Shown here: positions 40,327-48,245 of the stretch, in pieces
Layout of the letters: each line of letters starts with the position of its first letter
How positions within the stretch are numbered: the first letter of the stretch is position 1
NCBI RefSeq assembly: GCF_004519295.1
Contig: NZ_SOZH01000010.1
Coordinates: 62,001-126,000 of the forward strand
DNA length: 64,000 bases
Source: Cellulosimicrobium funkei
GTDB taxonomy: Bacteria > Actinomycetota > Actinomycetes > Actinomycetales > Cellulomonadaceae
Reading direction: 5' to 3'
Made by a program: the position numbers and the translations under genes
The notes under the pieces: generated by a model
The model's database searches: none
Told to the model about the DNA's origin: nothing
Seen by the model: only the letters and a program-made list of their open reading frames with translations

Positions 40327-41811
40327 TCAGAGGGCGACGTAGACCGTCTCCAGGTACTCCTCGAGGCCGGCCTCGCCGCCCTCGCGGCCGAGGCCGGACT
40401 GCTTGAGCCCGCCGAACGGGGCGCTCGCGTCGGAGACGAGGCCGCGGTTGACGCCGATCATGCCGGCCTCGACCTCCTCGGAGACGCGCACGGCCCGGTC
40501 GAGCGACGTCGTGTACGCGTAGGCGGCGAGCCCGTACTCGGTCGCGTTCGCGAGCGCGATGCCCTCGTCGTCGTCGCCGAACGCGACGACGGGGGCCACC
40601 GGGCCGAAGATCTCCTCGGTGACGACGCGCGCGTCCGGGTCGACGCCCGACAGGACGGTGGGGGAGTAGAAGTACCCGGGGGAGCGGGGCCGCTCCGCGC
40701 CGGTGAGCACCTGGGCCCCGCCGTCGACGGCCGCGTCGACGAGCTCGGCGACCTTGTCGACGGCCTTCGCCTCGATGAGCGGCCCGACCTGCGTCCCGTC
40801 CTGGGCGCCCGGCCCGACCCGCAGGTCCGCGAACGCGGTGGCGAGGCGCTGGGAGAACTCCCGCGCGACGGCGTCGTGCACGAGGAAGCGGTTCGCCGCC
40901 ACGCAGGACTGCCCCGCGTTGCGGAGCTTCGCGACGACGGCGCCCTCGACCGCCGCGTCGAGGTCGGCGTCCGCGAAGACGAGGAACGGGGCGTTGCCGC
41001 CGAGCTCCATCGAGGTGCGCAGCACCTGGGCGGACGCCTTCTCGAGCAGCGTGCGCCCGACGGGCGTCGAGCCGGTGAACGACAGCTTGCGCAGGCGCTC
41101 GTCCGCGAGGAGCGGCTCGGTGACGTCGGCGGCGCGCGACGACGGGACGACGTTGACGACGCCCGTCGGCAGCCCGCGGTCGGCGAGCTCGGAACGGATC
41201 ACCTCCGCCACGAGCGCCGTCGTCAGCGGGGTGAGCCGCGCGGGCTTGACGACGACCGTGCACCCGGCGGCCAGCGCCGGGCCGATCTTGCGCGTCGCCA
41301 TGGCGATCGGGAAGTTCCACGGCGTGACGAGCAGCGCGGGCCCCACGGGCCGGCGGAAGACGAGCTGGCGGTTGCCGCCCGCGGGCGCGGTCCGCGCGAG
41401 CCCGTCGGCGCGGACCGCCTGCTCCGCGTACCAGCGCAGGAAGTCCGCGCCGTAGAGCACCTCGGCGCGCGCCTCGGCGAGCGGCTTGCCGCACTCGGCC
41501 GTGATGAGCGCGGCCACGTCGTCGGCCCGCGCGACGACCCGGTCGTAGACGGCGCGCAGCACCTCCCCCCGCTCGCGCGGGGGCGTCGCGCGCCACGCGG
41601 GCGCCGCACGGTGCGCGGCGTCGAGCGCGCGCAGCGCGTCCGCCGGGCTCGCGTCCGCGACGTCGAACAGCGACTCCTCGGTCGCCGGGTCCTCGACCTC
41701 GAAGGTCCGCCCGCCCTCCGCAGGACCCCAGTGGCCGTCCACGAGCAGCCCGGTGGGCACGTGGGCGACGAGCGCGGGGGAGAGGTTCGACGTCGAGGCG
41801 GGGCGGGACAT
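40327..41811 (-). CDS. NAD(P)-dependent aldehyde dehydrogenase, succinate-semialdehyde dehydrogenase-like
   Basis: The 494 residues show the full aldehyde dehydrogenase fold: TPWNFPIAMATRKIGPALA at the cofactor site, FTGSTPVGRTLLEKA, the general base in MELGGNAP, and the nucleophile in GQSCVAANRF. The C-terminus contains EEIFGPVAP and APFGGLKQSGLGREGG, the latter favouring the GabD/SSADH group. Likely role: oxidation of succinate semialdehyde from GABA, substrate not proven. ATG 41811 is set by a leaderless promoter; it is divergent from dapA. Confidence 0.9.
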   Translation of the reverse strand: MSRPASTSNLSPALVAHVPTGLLVDGHWGPAEGGRTFEVEDPATEESLFDVADASPADALRALDAAHRAAPAWRATPPRERGEVLRAVYDRVVARADDVAALITAECGKPLAEARAEVLYGADFLRWYAEQAVRADGLARTAPAGGNRQLVFRRPVGPALLVTPWNFPIAMATRKIGPALAAGCTVVVKPARLTPLTTALVAEVIRSELADRGLPTGVVNVVPSSRAADVTEPLLADERLRKLSFTGSTPVGRTLLEKASAQVLRTSMELGGNAPFLVFADADLDAAVEGAVVAKLRNAGQSCVAANRFLVHDAVAREFSQRLATAFADLRVGPGAQDGTQVGPLIEAKAVDKVAELVDAAVDGGAQVLTGAERPRSPGYFYSPTVLSGVDPDARVVTEEIFGPVAPVVAFGDDDEGIALANATEYGLAAYAYTTSLDRAVRVSEEVEAGMIGVNRGLVSDASAPFGGLKQSGLGREGGEAGLEEYLETVYVAL

Positions 41812-41823
41812 GCTCCGAGTATC
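41809..41823 (-). promoter_or_regulatory. Leaderless promoter of the aldehyde dehydrogenase gene
   Basis: Minus-strand GATACT (41823-41818), 6 nt, then ATG 41811. Confidence 0.6.
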
Positions 41824-41936
41824 GCCCTGGGGGTCGCGGGGACGCACCCGGGCGAGCGGTGCGGAGCGCCGGGCCCCCGCCGCGTACGCCGCCCGGCCGC
41901 TGCCGGACGGGCGCGGTGCGACGACCCGCCGCACGG

Positions 41937-41951
41937 TAGTTTGTGCACATG
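41937..41951 (+). promoter_or_regulatory. Leaderless promoter of dapA
   Basis: TAGTTT (41937-41942), 6 nt, then ATG 41949. The 137-nt divergent region therefore carries two leaderless promoters back to back. Confidence 0.6.
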
Positions 41952-42893
41952 GTCCTTCCCGCCACCCCCGCGCGCCCGTTCGGTGCCGTCCTCACGGCCA
42001 TGGTCACCCCGATGACGCCCGACGGCGCCGTCGACCTCGAGGCGGCGGCCCGGCTCGCGAAGCGCCTGGTGGACGACGGGAACGACGGCCTCGTGCTGAG
42101 CGGCACGACGGGCGAGTCGCCCACGACCCACGCTCCCGAGAAGCAGGACCTCGTGCGCGCCGTCGTCGAGGCGGTCGGCGACCGCGCGGCGGTCCTCGCG
42201 GGCGCCGGGTCCAACGACACCGACCACGCGCTGCGCATGGCCGAGCAGGCGGCCGAGGCGGGGGCGGACGGGCTCCTCGTCGTCACCCCGTACTACTCGC
42301 GCCCCGGCCAGGAGGGCGTCTACCGCCACGTCGTCGCGATCGCCGAGGCGGCCGACCTCCCCGTCATGCTGTACGACGTCCCCGGCCGCACCGGGGTGCG
42401 CATCGCTCCCGACACGTACGCGCGCCTCGCGGCGCACGAGCGGGTCGTGGCGACCAAGGACGCGACGGGCGACGTCTACGCCGCCGCGAAGCTCGCCGCC
42501 TCGACGGGCCTCGCCTTCTACAGCGGCGACGACGGGCTGCTGCTCCCGTTCCTCGCGCACGGCGCCGCGGGTATCGTCTCCGTGTCGGCGCACGCCGTCG
42601 CGCCGCAGTTCGCGGAGGTCGTGCGCCGCTTCGACGCCGGCGACCCGGCGGGCGCGCTCGAGGTCTTCCTCACCACGACGCCCGTCATCGACGCGCTCAA
42701 CGGTGCCGGCTTCCAGGCCGTCATGGCCAAGGCCGCCGTCGAGCTGCTCGGCGTCACCGACAACCGTTTCCTGCGCCTGCCGAACGTCGCGGCGACCGAG
42801 GACGACGTCGCGCTCGTGCGCGACGCCCTCGCCGCCGCGGGCGTGCTCGCGGGCGCGACCACCGCGGCAGACGCTGCCGCACCCACGAACTAG
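41949..42893 (+). CDS. dapA: 4-hydroxy-tetrahydrodipicolinate synthase
   Basis: Class I aldolase condensing pyruvate with aspartate semialdehyde. The 314 residues contain GTTGESPT, the YDVPGRTGV tyrosine segment, and the Schiff-base lysine in VATKDATGD. ATG 41949 is chosen from the promoter spacing; an in-frame GTG 6 nt earlier is less likely. RNase J follows after 50 nt, as in other actinobacteria. dapB lies 5 kb upstream, whereas many relatives keep dapB, thyX and dapA together. Confidence 0.95.
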   Translation: MVLPATPARPFGAVLTAMVTPMTPDGAVDLEAAARLAKRLVDDGNDGLVLSGTTGESPTTHAPEKQDLVRAVVEAVGDRAAVLAGAGSNDTDHALRMAEQAAEAGADGLLVVTPYYSRPGQEGVYRHVVAIAEAADLPVMLYDVPGRTGVRIAPDTYARLAAHERVVATKDATGDVYAAAKLAASTGLAFYSGDDGLLLPFLAHGAAGIVSVSAHAVAPQFAEVVRRFDAGDPAGALEVFLTTTPVIDALNGAGFQAVMAKAAVELLGVTDNRFLRLPNVAATEDDVALVRDALAAAGVLAGATTAADAAAPTN

Positions 42894-42943
42894 CGAGGGC
42901 AGGAGCCCTCGAAACCCCCGGCTCAGCCACGACAGGAGGCCCC

Positions 42944-44629
42944 GTGAGCCATCCCCACCCCGAACTCTCCCTGCCTCCCGAGCTCCCCGCCGGAGGGCTG
43001 CGCATCGTCGCCCTCGGCGGTCTCGGTGAGGTCGGCCGCAACATGGCCGTCCTCGAGTACGACGGGCGCCTGCTCGTCATCGACTGCGGCGTCCTCTTCC
43101 CCGAGGACAACCAGCCCGGCGTCGACCTCATCCTCCCGGACTTCGACTACATCGCGGACCGGCTGGACGACATCGAGGCGATCGTCCTCACGCACGGCCA
43201 CGAGGACCACATCGGCGCCGTGCCCTACCTCCTGCGCCTGCGTCGCGACATCCCGCTCGTCGGGTCGCAGCTCACGCTCGCGTTCGTCGAGGCGAAGCTC
43301 AAGGAGCACCGCATCTCGCCCGTGACCCTCGCGGTCAAGGAGGGGCAGGTCGAGCAGCTCGGCGTGTTCCGCTGCGAGTTCGTCGCCGTGAACCACTCGA
43401 TCCCCGACGCGCTCGCGGTCGCGGTGACGACCGGCGCCGGGACCGTGCTGCACACGGGCGACTTCAAGATGGACCAGCTCCCGCTCGACGGGCGCATCAC
43501 CGACCTGCGCGCGTTCGCGCGCCTGGGCGAGCAGGGCGTCGACCTGTTCATGGTCGACTCGACCAACGCCGAGGTGCCCGGGTTCGTCACGCCCGAGGTC
43601 GAGATCGGCCCGGTGCTCGACAACGTCTTCGCCGCCTCCGAGAAGCGCATCATCGTCGCGTCGTTCTCGTCGCACGTGCACCGCGTGCAGCAGGTCCTCA
43701 ACGCCGCGCACCACCACGGCCGCCGCGTCGCGCTCGTCGGGCGCTCGATGGTCCGCAACATGACGATCGCGTCCGAGCTCGGGTACCTCCACGTGCCCGA
43801 GGGCGTGCTCATCGACCTCAAGAAGGTCGACTCGCTGCGCGACGACGAGATCGTGCTCATGTGCACGGGTTCGCAGGGCGAGCCGATGGCCGCCCTGTCG
43901 CGCATGGCGAACGGCGACCACAAGGTCCAGGTCGGCCACGGCGACACCGTCATCCTCGCGTCGTCGCTCATCCCGGGCAACGAGAACGCCGTCTTCCGCA
44001 TCATCAACGGCCTCACGCGCCTCGGCGCGCGCGTCGTGCACGGCGGCAACGCCAAGGTGCACGTGTCCGGCCACGCGAGCGCGGGCGAGCTCCTCTACTG
44101 CTACAACGTGCTCAAGCCCAAGAACGTCATGCCGGTGCACGGCGAGGTCCGCCACCTCGTCGCCAACGGGGCGCTCGCGGTCCGCACGGGCGTGCCGGCC
44201 GACCGGGTCGTGCTCGCCGAGGACGGCGTCGTCGTCGACCTCGTCGACGGGCGCGCGTCCGTCGTGGGGGCCGTGCCGTGCGGGTACGTGTACGTCGACG
44301 GGTCGAGCGTCGGCGAGATCACGGACGCCGAGCTCAAGGACCGCCGCATCCTCGGCGAGGAGGGCTTCGTCTCCGTGTTCGCCGTCGTCGACTCCGCGAC
44401 GGGCAAGGTCCTCGCGGGGCCGCAGATCCTCGCGCGCGGGTTCGCCGAGGACGACAAGGTGTTCCAGGACATCCAGCCCGAGGTCGTCAAGGCGCTCGAG
44501 GACGCGATCGCCGGCGGCGCGACGGACACGCACCAGCTCCAGCAGGTCATGCGCCGCGTCATCGGCCGGTGGGTCTCCAACCGCCTGCGCCGTCGTCCGA
44601 TGATCGTCCCGGTCGTCGTCGAGGCGTAG
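42944..44629 (+). CDS. rnj: Ribonuclease J
   Basis: Metallo-beta-lactamase/beta-CASP nuclease with endo- and 5'-3' exonuclease activity in mRNA decay and rRNA processing. The 561 residues carry GGLGEVGRNM, the zinc motif LTHGHEDHIGAVPYL, HTGDFKMDQ, the beta-CASP blocks (SFSSHVHRVQQVLNAA, CTGSQGEPMAALSRMA), the HVSGHAS motif and the MPVHGEVRHL motif. GTG 42944 follows ACAGGAGGC. With PNPase at 32086, the window encodes two core RNA-degradation enzymes. Confidence 0.96.
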   Translation: MSHPHPELSLPPELPAGGLRIVALGGLGEVGRNMAVLEYDGRLLVIDCGVLFPEDNQPGVDLILPDFDYIADRLDDIEAIVLTHGHEDHIGAVPYLLRLRRDIPLVGSQLTLAFVEAKLKEHRISPVTLAVKEGQVEQLGVFRCEFVAVNHSIPDALAVAVTTGAGTVLHTGDFKMDQLPLDGRITDLRAFARLGEQGVDLFMVDSTNAEVPGFVTPEVEIGPVLDNVFAASEKRIIVASFSSHVHRVQQVLNAAHHHGRRVALVGRSMVRNMTIASELGYLHVPEGVLIDLKKVDSLRDDEIVLMCTGSQGEPMAALSRMANGDHKVQVGHGDTVILASSLIPGNENAVFRIINGLTRLGARVVHGGNAKVHVSGHASAGELLYCYNVLKPKNVMPVHGEVRHLVANGALAVRTGVPADRVVLAEDGVVVDLVDGRASVVGAVPCGYVYVDGSSVGEITDAELKDRRILGEEGFVSVFAVVDSATGKVLAGPQILARGFAEDDKVFQDIQPEVVKALEDAIAGGATDTHQLQQVMRRVIGRWVSNRLRRRPMIVPVVVEA

Positions 44630-44663
44630 CCTCCGCGACCGGCGTCGGACCGGTCTCCGCCCA

Positions 44664-44695
44664 GGTCGGGGCGCCAGTATGCTGGCGCCCCGACC
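44664..44695 (+). terminator. Perfect hairpin after rnj with a TATG loop
   Basis: Fourteen-base arms 44664-44677 and 44682-44695 are exact complements closed by TATG. It starts 35 nt after the rnj stop and ends 18 nt before the next start codon, so it is either the rnj terminator or a hairpin in the downstream leader. TATGCT (44678-44683) inside it resembles a -10 box. Confidence 0.7.
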
Positions 44696-44712
44696 AGCGC
44701 AGGAGGCACCCC

Positions 44713-45573
44713 TTGACGCACCACGACCCCTCCGGGGTCCCGCCCTACGGACAGCCCGGCGGCCCCGTCCCCGGTCAGCCTTCGGCGCCCGGCCGGCCGG
44801 TACCGCAGTACGGCGCGTACGGCACCGCGCCCGTCCCCGCGTACGGGCAGGCGGCTCCCTCGCCCGCGGGTCCCTCCGCGCTGACGCCGCCCTCGGCACC
44901 CGTGTACGGGCAGCCGACGGCCCCGGCGTACGGCGGCGGGTACGGCTACGTCCCGCGACCGCCCGTCCCCGGGGGCCTCGCGACGGGGACGATCGCGCTC
45001 GCGGTCGCGGTCACCGCCGTGCAGGTGCTGGCCTGGGTCACGTCGTTCGGCGCGGCCGAGGAGTTCGAGCGCGCCGCCCGCGCCGGCACCCCGAGCGCCG
45101 AGGTCCTCACCGGGTACGACGCCGTGGGCCTGCTGCTCCTTCCCGTCCAGCTCGCCGCGGCGATCGTGACGTGCCTGTGGCTGTGGCAGAGCCGCGTGCT
45201 CGCCGAGGCCGTGTCGCCCGCGCACGGGCACGCGCGCAGCCGGGTGTGGGTCTGGCTCGGGTGGATCGTGCCGGTCGTCGCGTTGTGGTTCCCGTACCAG
45301 GTCGTGCGCGACGTGCGCGCCGCGACCGTCGTCGCCCCGCGCCGCGGCCTCGGGTGGTGGTGGGCCGGGTGGATCCTGTGGAGCGTCGCGACGAACGTCG
45401 CCACGCAGCTGACGACGCTCTCCTCGGCCGGTGCGGCCGGGACCTTCGCGCTGCTGCCCGTCGCGGAGACGGTGGGCACCGCGGGCGTCGTCCTCGCGCT
45501 CGTCCTGTGGGTGCGCACCGTCCGCGAGATCACCGCGGGCCAGCGTGCCGCCACGGGAGTCGACGCCCGGTGA
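44713..45573 (+). CDS. DUF4328-like membrane protein with Pro/Gly/Tyr-rich N-terminus
   Basis: The 286 residues start with an 80-residue cytosolic Pro/Gly/Gln/Tyr-rich region with repeated YGQP-like motifs, then about five membrane helices containing tryptophan-rich segments (VTCLWLWQSRVLAEA, RVWVWLGWIVPVVALWFPYQ, LGWWWAGWILWSVATN). The W-rich helix pattern matches DUF4328. The start is a TTG at 44713 with AGGAGG 6 nt upstream, a rare start type in this window. Function unknown. Confidence 0.8.
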   Translation: MTHHDPSGVPPYGQPGGPVPGQPSAPGRPVPQYGAYGTAPVPAYGQAAPSPAGPSALTPPSAPVYGQPTAPAYGGGYGYVPRPPVPGGLATGTIALAVAVTAVQVLAWVTSFGAAEEFERAARAGTPSAEVLTGYDAVGLLLLPVQLAAAIVTCLWLWQSRVLAEAVSPAHGHARSRVWVWLGWIVPVVALWFPYQVVRDVRAATVVAPRRGLGWWWAGWILWSVATNVATQLTTLSSAGAAGTFALLPVAETVGTAGVVLALVLWVRTVREITAGQRAATGVDAR

Positions 45574-45578
45574 CCGCG

Positions 45579-45605
45579 CGTCCGCTCGCCGTGGGCAGGC
45601 GGACG
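45579..45605. terminator. Weak hairpin between convergent genes
   Basis: Seven-base arms 45579-45585 and 45599-45605 are exact complements with a 13-nt loop, lying between the DUF4328-like gene and the convergent TetR gene. Confidence 0.35.
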
Positions 45606-45622
45606 GGCCTGCTGCTCCTGGC

Positions 45623-46213
45623 CTAGGTGTCGGCGTCGCGTCGCACGAGCCCCGGACCGACGGCGGCGAGCGTCGCGGCGTAGCGCGCCGCCCGGGCGTC
45701 GTCCCCGCCGGGCACGAGGCCCGCGAGCTCGAGCGAGACCAGGCCGTGCACGAGCCCCCAGAGGCCGAGCGCGACGTCGGCGGCACCCGCGTCCTCGGGG
45801 ACGAGGCGCGCGACGGCGTCGCGCAGCACGCGGAACGTGGGCTCCTCGACCGCCTCGGGCCGGTCCGGCCCCGGCCGGACGCCGCGCGCGAACATCACGG
45901 CGTAGAAGTGCGGGTCGGCCAGCGCGAAGTCGCGGTACGCGCGACCGAGGGCCGCCAGGTCGGCAGCGGGGTCGTCGGTGCGGGGGACGGTCGCGAGGCG
46001 TGCGGCGAAGCGCCGGAAGCCCTCCGCGGAGACGGCGGCGACGAGCTCGTCGCGGCTGCCGAAGAGCGCGTAGACCGCCGACGCGCTCGTCCCGGCCTCG
46101 GTCGCGACCGACCGGACCGTCACCGCGGCCTCCCCGTGCGTGGAGACGGCGCGCGACGCCACGTCGAGGAGGCGGTCGCGCAGGGCGTCGTCGTGCAGTC
46201 GGGGTCGTGCCAC
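45623..46213 (-). CDS. TetR-family transcriptional regulator
   Basis: The 196 residues have the N-terminal helix-turn-helix (RDRLLDVASRAVSTHGEAAV, then EAGTSASAVYALFGSRDEL) and a C-terminal ligand-binding domain (TetR_C group with a WGLVHGLVSLEL helix). GTG 46213 is set by a leaderless promoter. It is divergent from a small membrane protein gene, and a clear 28-nt inverted repeat lies between them, so it probably represses both itself and that gene. Confidence 0.93.
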   Translation of the reverse strand: MARPRLHDDALRDRLLDVASRAVSTHGEAAVTVRSVATEAGTSASAVYALFGSRDELVAAVSAEGFRRFAARLATVPRTDDPAADLAALGRAYRDFALADPHFYAVMFARGVRPGPDRPEAVEEPTFRVLRDAVARLVPEDAGAADVALGLWGLVHGLVSLELAGLVPGGDDARAARYAATLAAVGPGLVRRDADT

Positions 46214-46225
46214 GCGCCGAGTCTA
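46211..46225 (-). promoter_or_regulatory. Leaderless promoter of the tetR gene
   Basis: Minus-strand TAGACT (46225-46220), 6 nt, then GTG 46213. The operator at 46245-46272 covers its -35 region. Confidence 0.6.
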
Positions 46226-46244
46226 GGGGCCTTGACGAGCGGTC

Positions 46245-46272
46245 GCGAACGATGTTCTATAACAGTGTTCGC
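46245..46272. promoter_or_regulatory. Probable TetR operator (28-nt inverted repeat)
   Basis: GCGAAC (46245-46250) and GTTCGC (46267-46272) flank an inner TGTT-CTAT-AACA (46253-46264); both dyads share the same centre. A TTGACG at 46232-46237 and TTCTATAAC (46255-46263) form a plausible rightward promoter whose -10 region would be covered by bound repressor. Confidence 0.75.
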
Positions 46273-46315
46273 AAACCGGTGCGCGAGCTCTCGCGCCGCT
46301 CCCTCGGAGGTCCCC

Positions 46316-46726
46316 GTGCTCGAGCTCACCGACGCCGCCCGCCTCACCGCCGGCATCGTCCTTCTCACCGTCGTCGGCATCGAGTCCGGCGGGGCCTTCC
46401 TCGTCCGGGTCGTGACACGGCGGGTCCCGGCCACCGCGTTCCAGACGTCGTTCTTTCGCGCCGGGCACGCGCACGCGGGGGTTCTCGTCATCCTCGGTCT
46501 GGTGTGCCTACTCCTCACGGAGGCCACGGGCCTCGCCGGCCCCTGGCGCTGGCTCGCGGCGACCGGCGTGCTCGTCGCGGCGATCCTGCTCCCGGCCGGC
46601 TTCTTCCTGTCGGCCGTCGGCCCCGGTCGCGAGACGCCGAACCGGGCCGTCGCGCTGCTGCCCGCGGGGGCCGTCGTCCTCGCGGCGGGCGTCGTGACCC
46701 TCGCCGTCGGCCTCTTCCTCGGCTGA
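46316..46726 (+). CDS. Small four-helix membrane protein, probable TetR target
   Basis: The 136 residues form four membrane helices: LTAGIVLLTVVGIESGGAFL, a second at AGHAHAGVLVILGLVCLLL, a third at LAATGVLVAAILLPAGFFL and a fourth at VVLAAGVVTLAVGLFLG. The GHAHAG segment is notable and histidine-containing. GTG 46316 has CGGAGG 5 nt upstream. The gene is divergent from tetR across a shared operator, so its expression is probably induced by a ligand. Transport or stress function is unknown. Confidence 0.8.
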   Translation: MLELTDAARLTAGIVLLTVVGIESGGAFLVRVVTRRVPATAFQTSFFRAGHAHAGVLVILGLVCLLLTEATGLAGPWRWLAATGVLVAAILLPAGFFLSAVGPGRETPNRAVALLPAGAVVLAAGVVTLAVGLFLG

Positions 46727-46760
46727 CCGACCCCGGGAGCCTGACGTGGGTGGCTCTCGC

Positions 46761-46775
46761 TACGGTTCCGGCATG
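46761..46775 (+). promoter_or_regulatory. Leaderless promoter of the Imm51-like gene
   Basis: TACGGT (46761-46766), 6 nt, then ATG 46773. Confidence 0.6.
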
Positions 46776-47138
46776 ACCACCGCCGAGGACTTCGTCCCGC
46801 TCGACCCCGTCCGTCTCGTCACGCTGGCCCAGGGGTGGAGCATCATCTACTCGCCCGGCGGGCCGGAGTGGCACCACCACCAGGGTGCGCTCGAGCGGCA
46901 CGGCGTCGAGGGCTCGGGCTACGACTTCTCCGGCGCGCTCCAGGCCACGCTGACCGACCACGAGCCGGACGTGCTGGGGGCCGTCGGGTTCGACCCCGAG
47001 GGCGGCATGGTGAGCGTCTACGGCTCCGACCTCGACGCCCTGCACGTCGCGGCGCGGCACCTGCACCGCCTCGTCACCGACGAGCGGGCCCTCGACGCGG
47101 CGCTCGCCCGGTCGGTCGAGCTCGGGCTCGACGACTGA
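46773..47138 (+). CDS. Imm51-family immunity-like protein (orphan)
   Basis: The 121-residue cytosolic protein resembles Imm51 (PF15595-type) immunity proteins: a GSGYDFSGALQATL segment at about residue 48, VGFDPEGGMVSVYGSD at about 72 (the FDPEaGMF/Yss signature), and a helix ALHVAARHLHRLV. Such proteins neutralise polymorphic toxins. No toxin gene, Rhs or WXG repeat is nearby, so this is an orphan immunity gene or a member adapted to another role. The family call is from motif memory. Confidence 0.65.
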   Translation: MTTAEDFVPLDPVRLVTLAQGWSIIYSPGGPEWHHHQGALERHGVEGSGYDFSGALQATLTDHEPDVLGAVGFDPEGGMVSVYGSDLDALHVAARHLHRLVTDERALDAALARSVELGLDD

Positions 47139-47218
47139 GCGCGGAGCGCGGCGGGTCCAGGAGGCCTCGTGTCGTCGGACCGCGGTTCCGCGATCCGGGC
47201 ACGACCGCTCGGGCGGCC

Positions 47219-48124
47219 TCAGCGCGCGCGCAGCGCGGCGAGCTGCTCGTCGTGCCACGTCGCGACGTAGCCGGTGAGCCGGTCGTCGGCCACCACGGCG
47301 TCCGTGTGCACGACCGCGTGCTCCAGCGCGTCGAGGTAGGCGCGGTCGGCCGCGAAGCGCGCGGCGACGGCGGCACGGCCGACGGCCGGGCTCCCGTGGC
47401 CCGGGACGAGCGCGTCGACGTCGCGCGCCGCGAGCTCGAGCGCGTCGAGCGCCCCGCGGTACGTGCGCACCGGGTCGCGCGACCCGGTGTCGACGAGCGG
47501 CACCTCCACGTCCGAGAGCATGTCGCCCGCGAGCAGCACGCCCCGCACGACGAGGGCCGCGTGGCCCGGCGCGTGGGCGTCGTGCTCGACCACGACGACG
47601 TCGGTCTTCCCGTCGGCCTGCGCGTCGGCTCGCTCCTCGGCCTGCCCGGGGTCCGGTGCTGTCGGCCACGGCAGGCGTCGTGCGCCGCGGGGGAGCGGCG
47701 TGAGCGCGCCGACGAGCGTCGGGTCGTGGCCGGGCGCGGCGGCGTCGGTCGCGGTGACCAGGTCCCCTCCCCGCGCCCGGACGGCGTCGGCGCCGCGGGC
47801 CGTGGCGTAGCGTGGGGCGTCGCCCAAGGAGCGGGACCACAGCACGTGGTCCCAGTGCGGATGGGTCGCGAACCCGGCCGTCACGCGCCAGCCACGGCCG
47901 TGGATGGCGGCTGCCAGCGCCTCGACCTCCTCGACCGTGACCGCGGGGTCGACGACGAGCGCCGCGCCGTCGGGCGCGACCACGACCGTCGACGTCGTGG
48001 CCCAGATCGTCGCGGTGGCCACCCAGACACACGGGCGGACCTCCACGAGGTCGCGCGCGTGCGCCTGCTCGCCGTCCGTGGTCGCGTCGGCGGTGCTGCG
48101 CCGCACGCCCGCGTGATCGTCCAT
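47219..48124 (-). CDS. MBL-fold metallo-hydrolase
   Basis: The 301-residue protein has the metallo-beta-lactamase zinc motif ATHPHWDH at about residue 97, the AGDMLSDVE acidic ligand segment, and VPGHGSP with the last histidine ligand. A charged insertion between these motifs (EERADAQADGKTD region) is variable. No signal peptide, so it is probably cytosolic; the reaction is unknown. ATG 48124 has GGAGGA 3 nt upstream. It converges on the Imm51-like gene and is divergent from ftsK. Confidence 0.88.
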   Translation of the reverse strand: MDDHAGVRRSTADATTDGEQAHARDLVEVRPCVWVATATIWATTSTVVVAPDGAALVVDPAVTVEEVEALAAAIHGRGWRVTAGFATHPHWDHVLWSRSLGDAPRYATARGADAVRARGGDLVTATDAAAPGHDPTLVGALTPLPRGARRLPWPTAPDPGQAEERADAQADGKTDVVVVEHDAHAPGHAALVVRGVLLAGDMLSDVEVPLVDTGSRDPVRTYRGALDALELAARDVDALVPGHGSPAVGRAAVAARFAADRAYLDALEHAVVHTDAVVADDRLTGYVATWHDEQLAALRAR

Positions 48125-48230
48125 CGGTCCTCCGCTCGTCCTCGCGGGACCGGGTCGCGGGCCCGTGCCCGGACCCCGGTCCGCCGGGGACACGCGCCCC
48201 GGGGTCCCGGGCGCCGTCGTCCCCCGCAGG

Positions 48231-48236
48231 TAGGTT
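48231..48236 (+). promoter_or_regulatory. Candidate -10 box of ftsK
   Basis: TAGGTT at 48231-48236 lies 9 nt before the ftsK ATG, so any leader would be only about 2-4 nt. Confidence 0.4.
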
Positions 48237-48245
48237 AGGACCACT

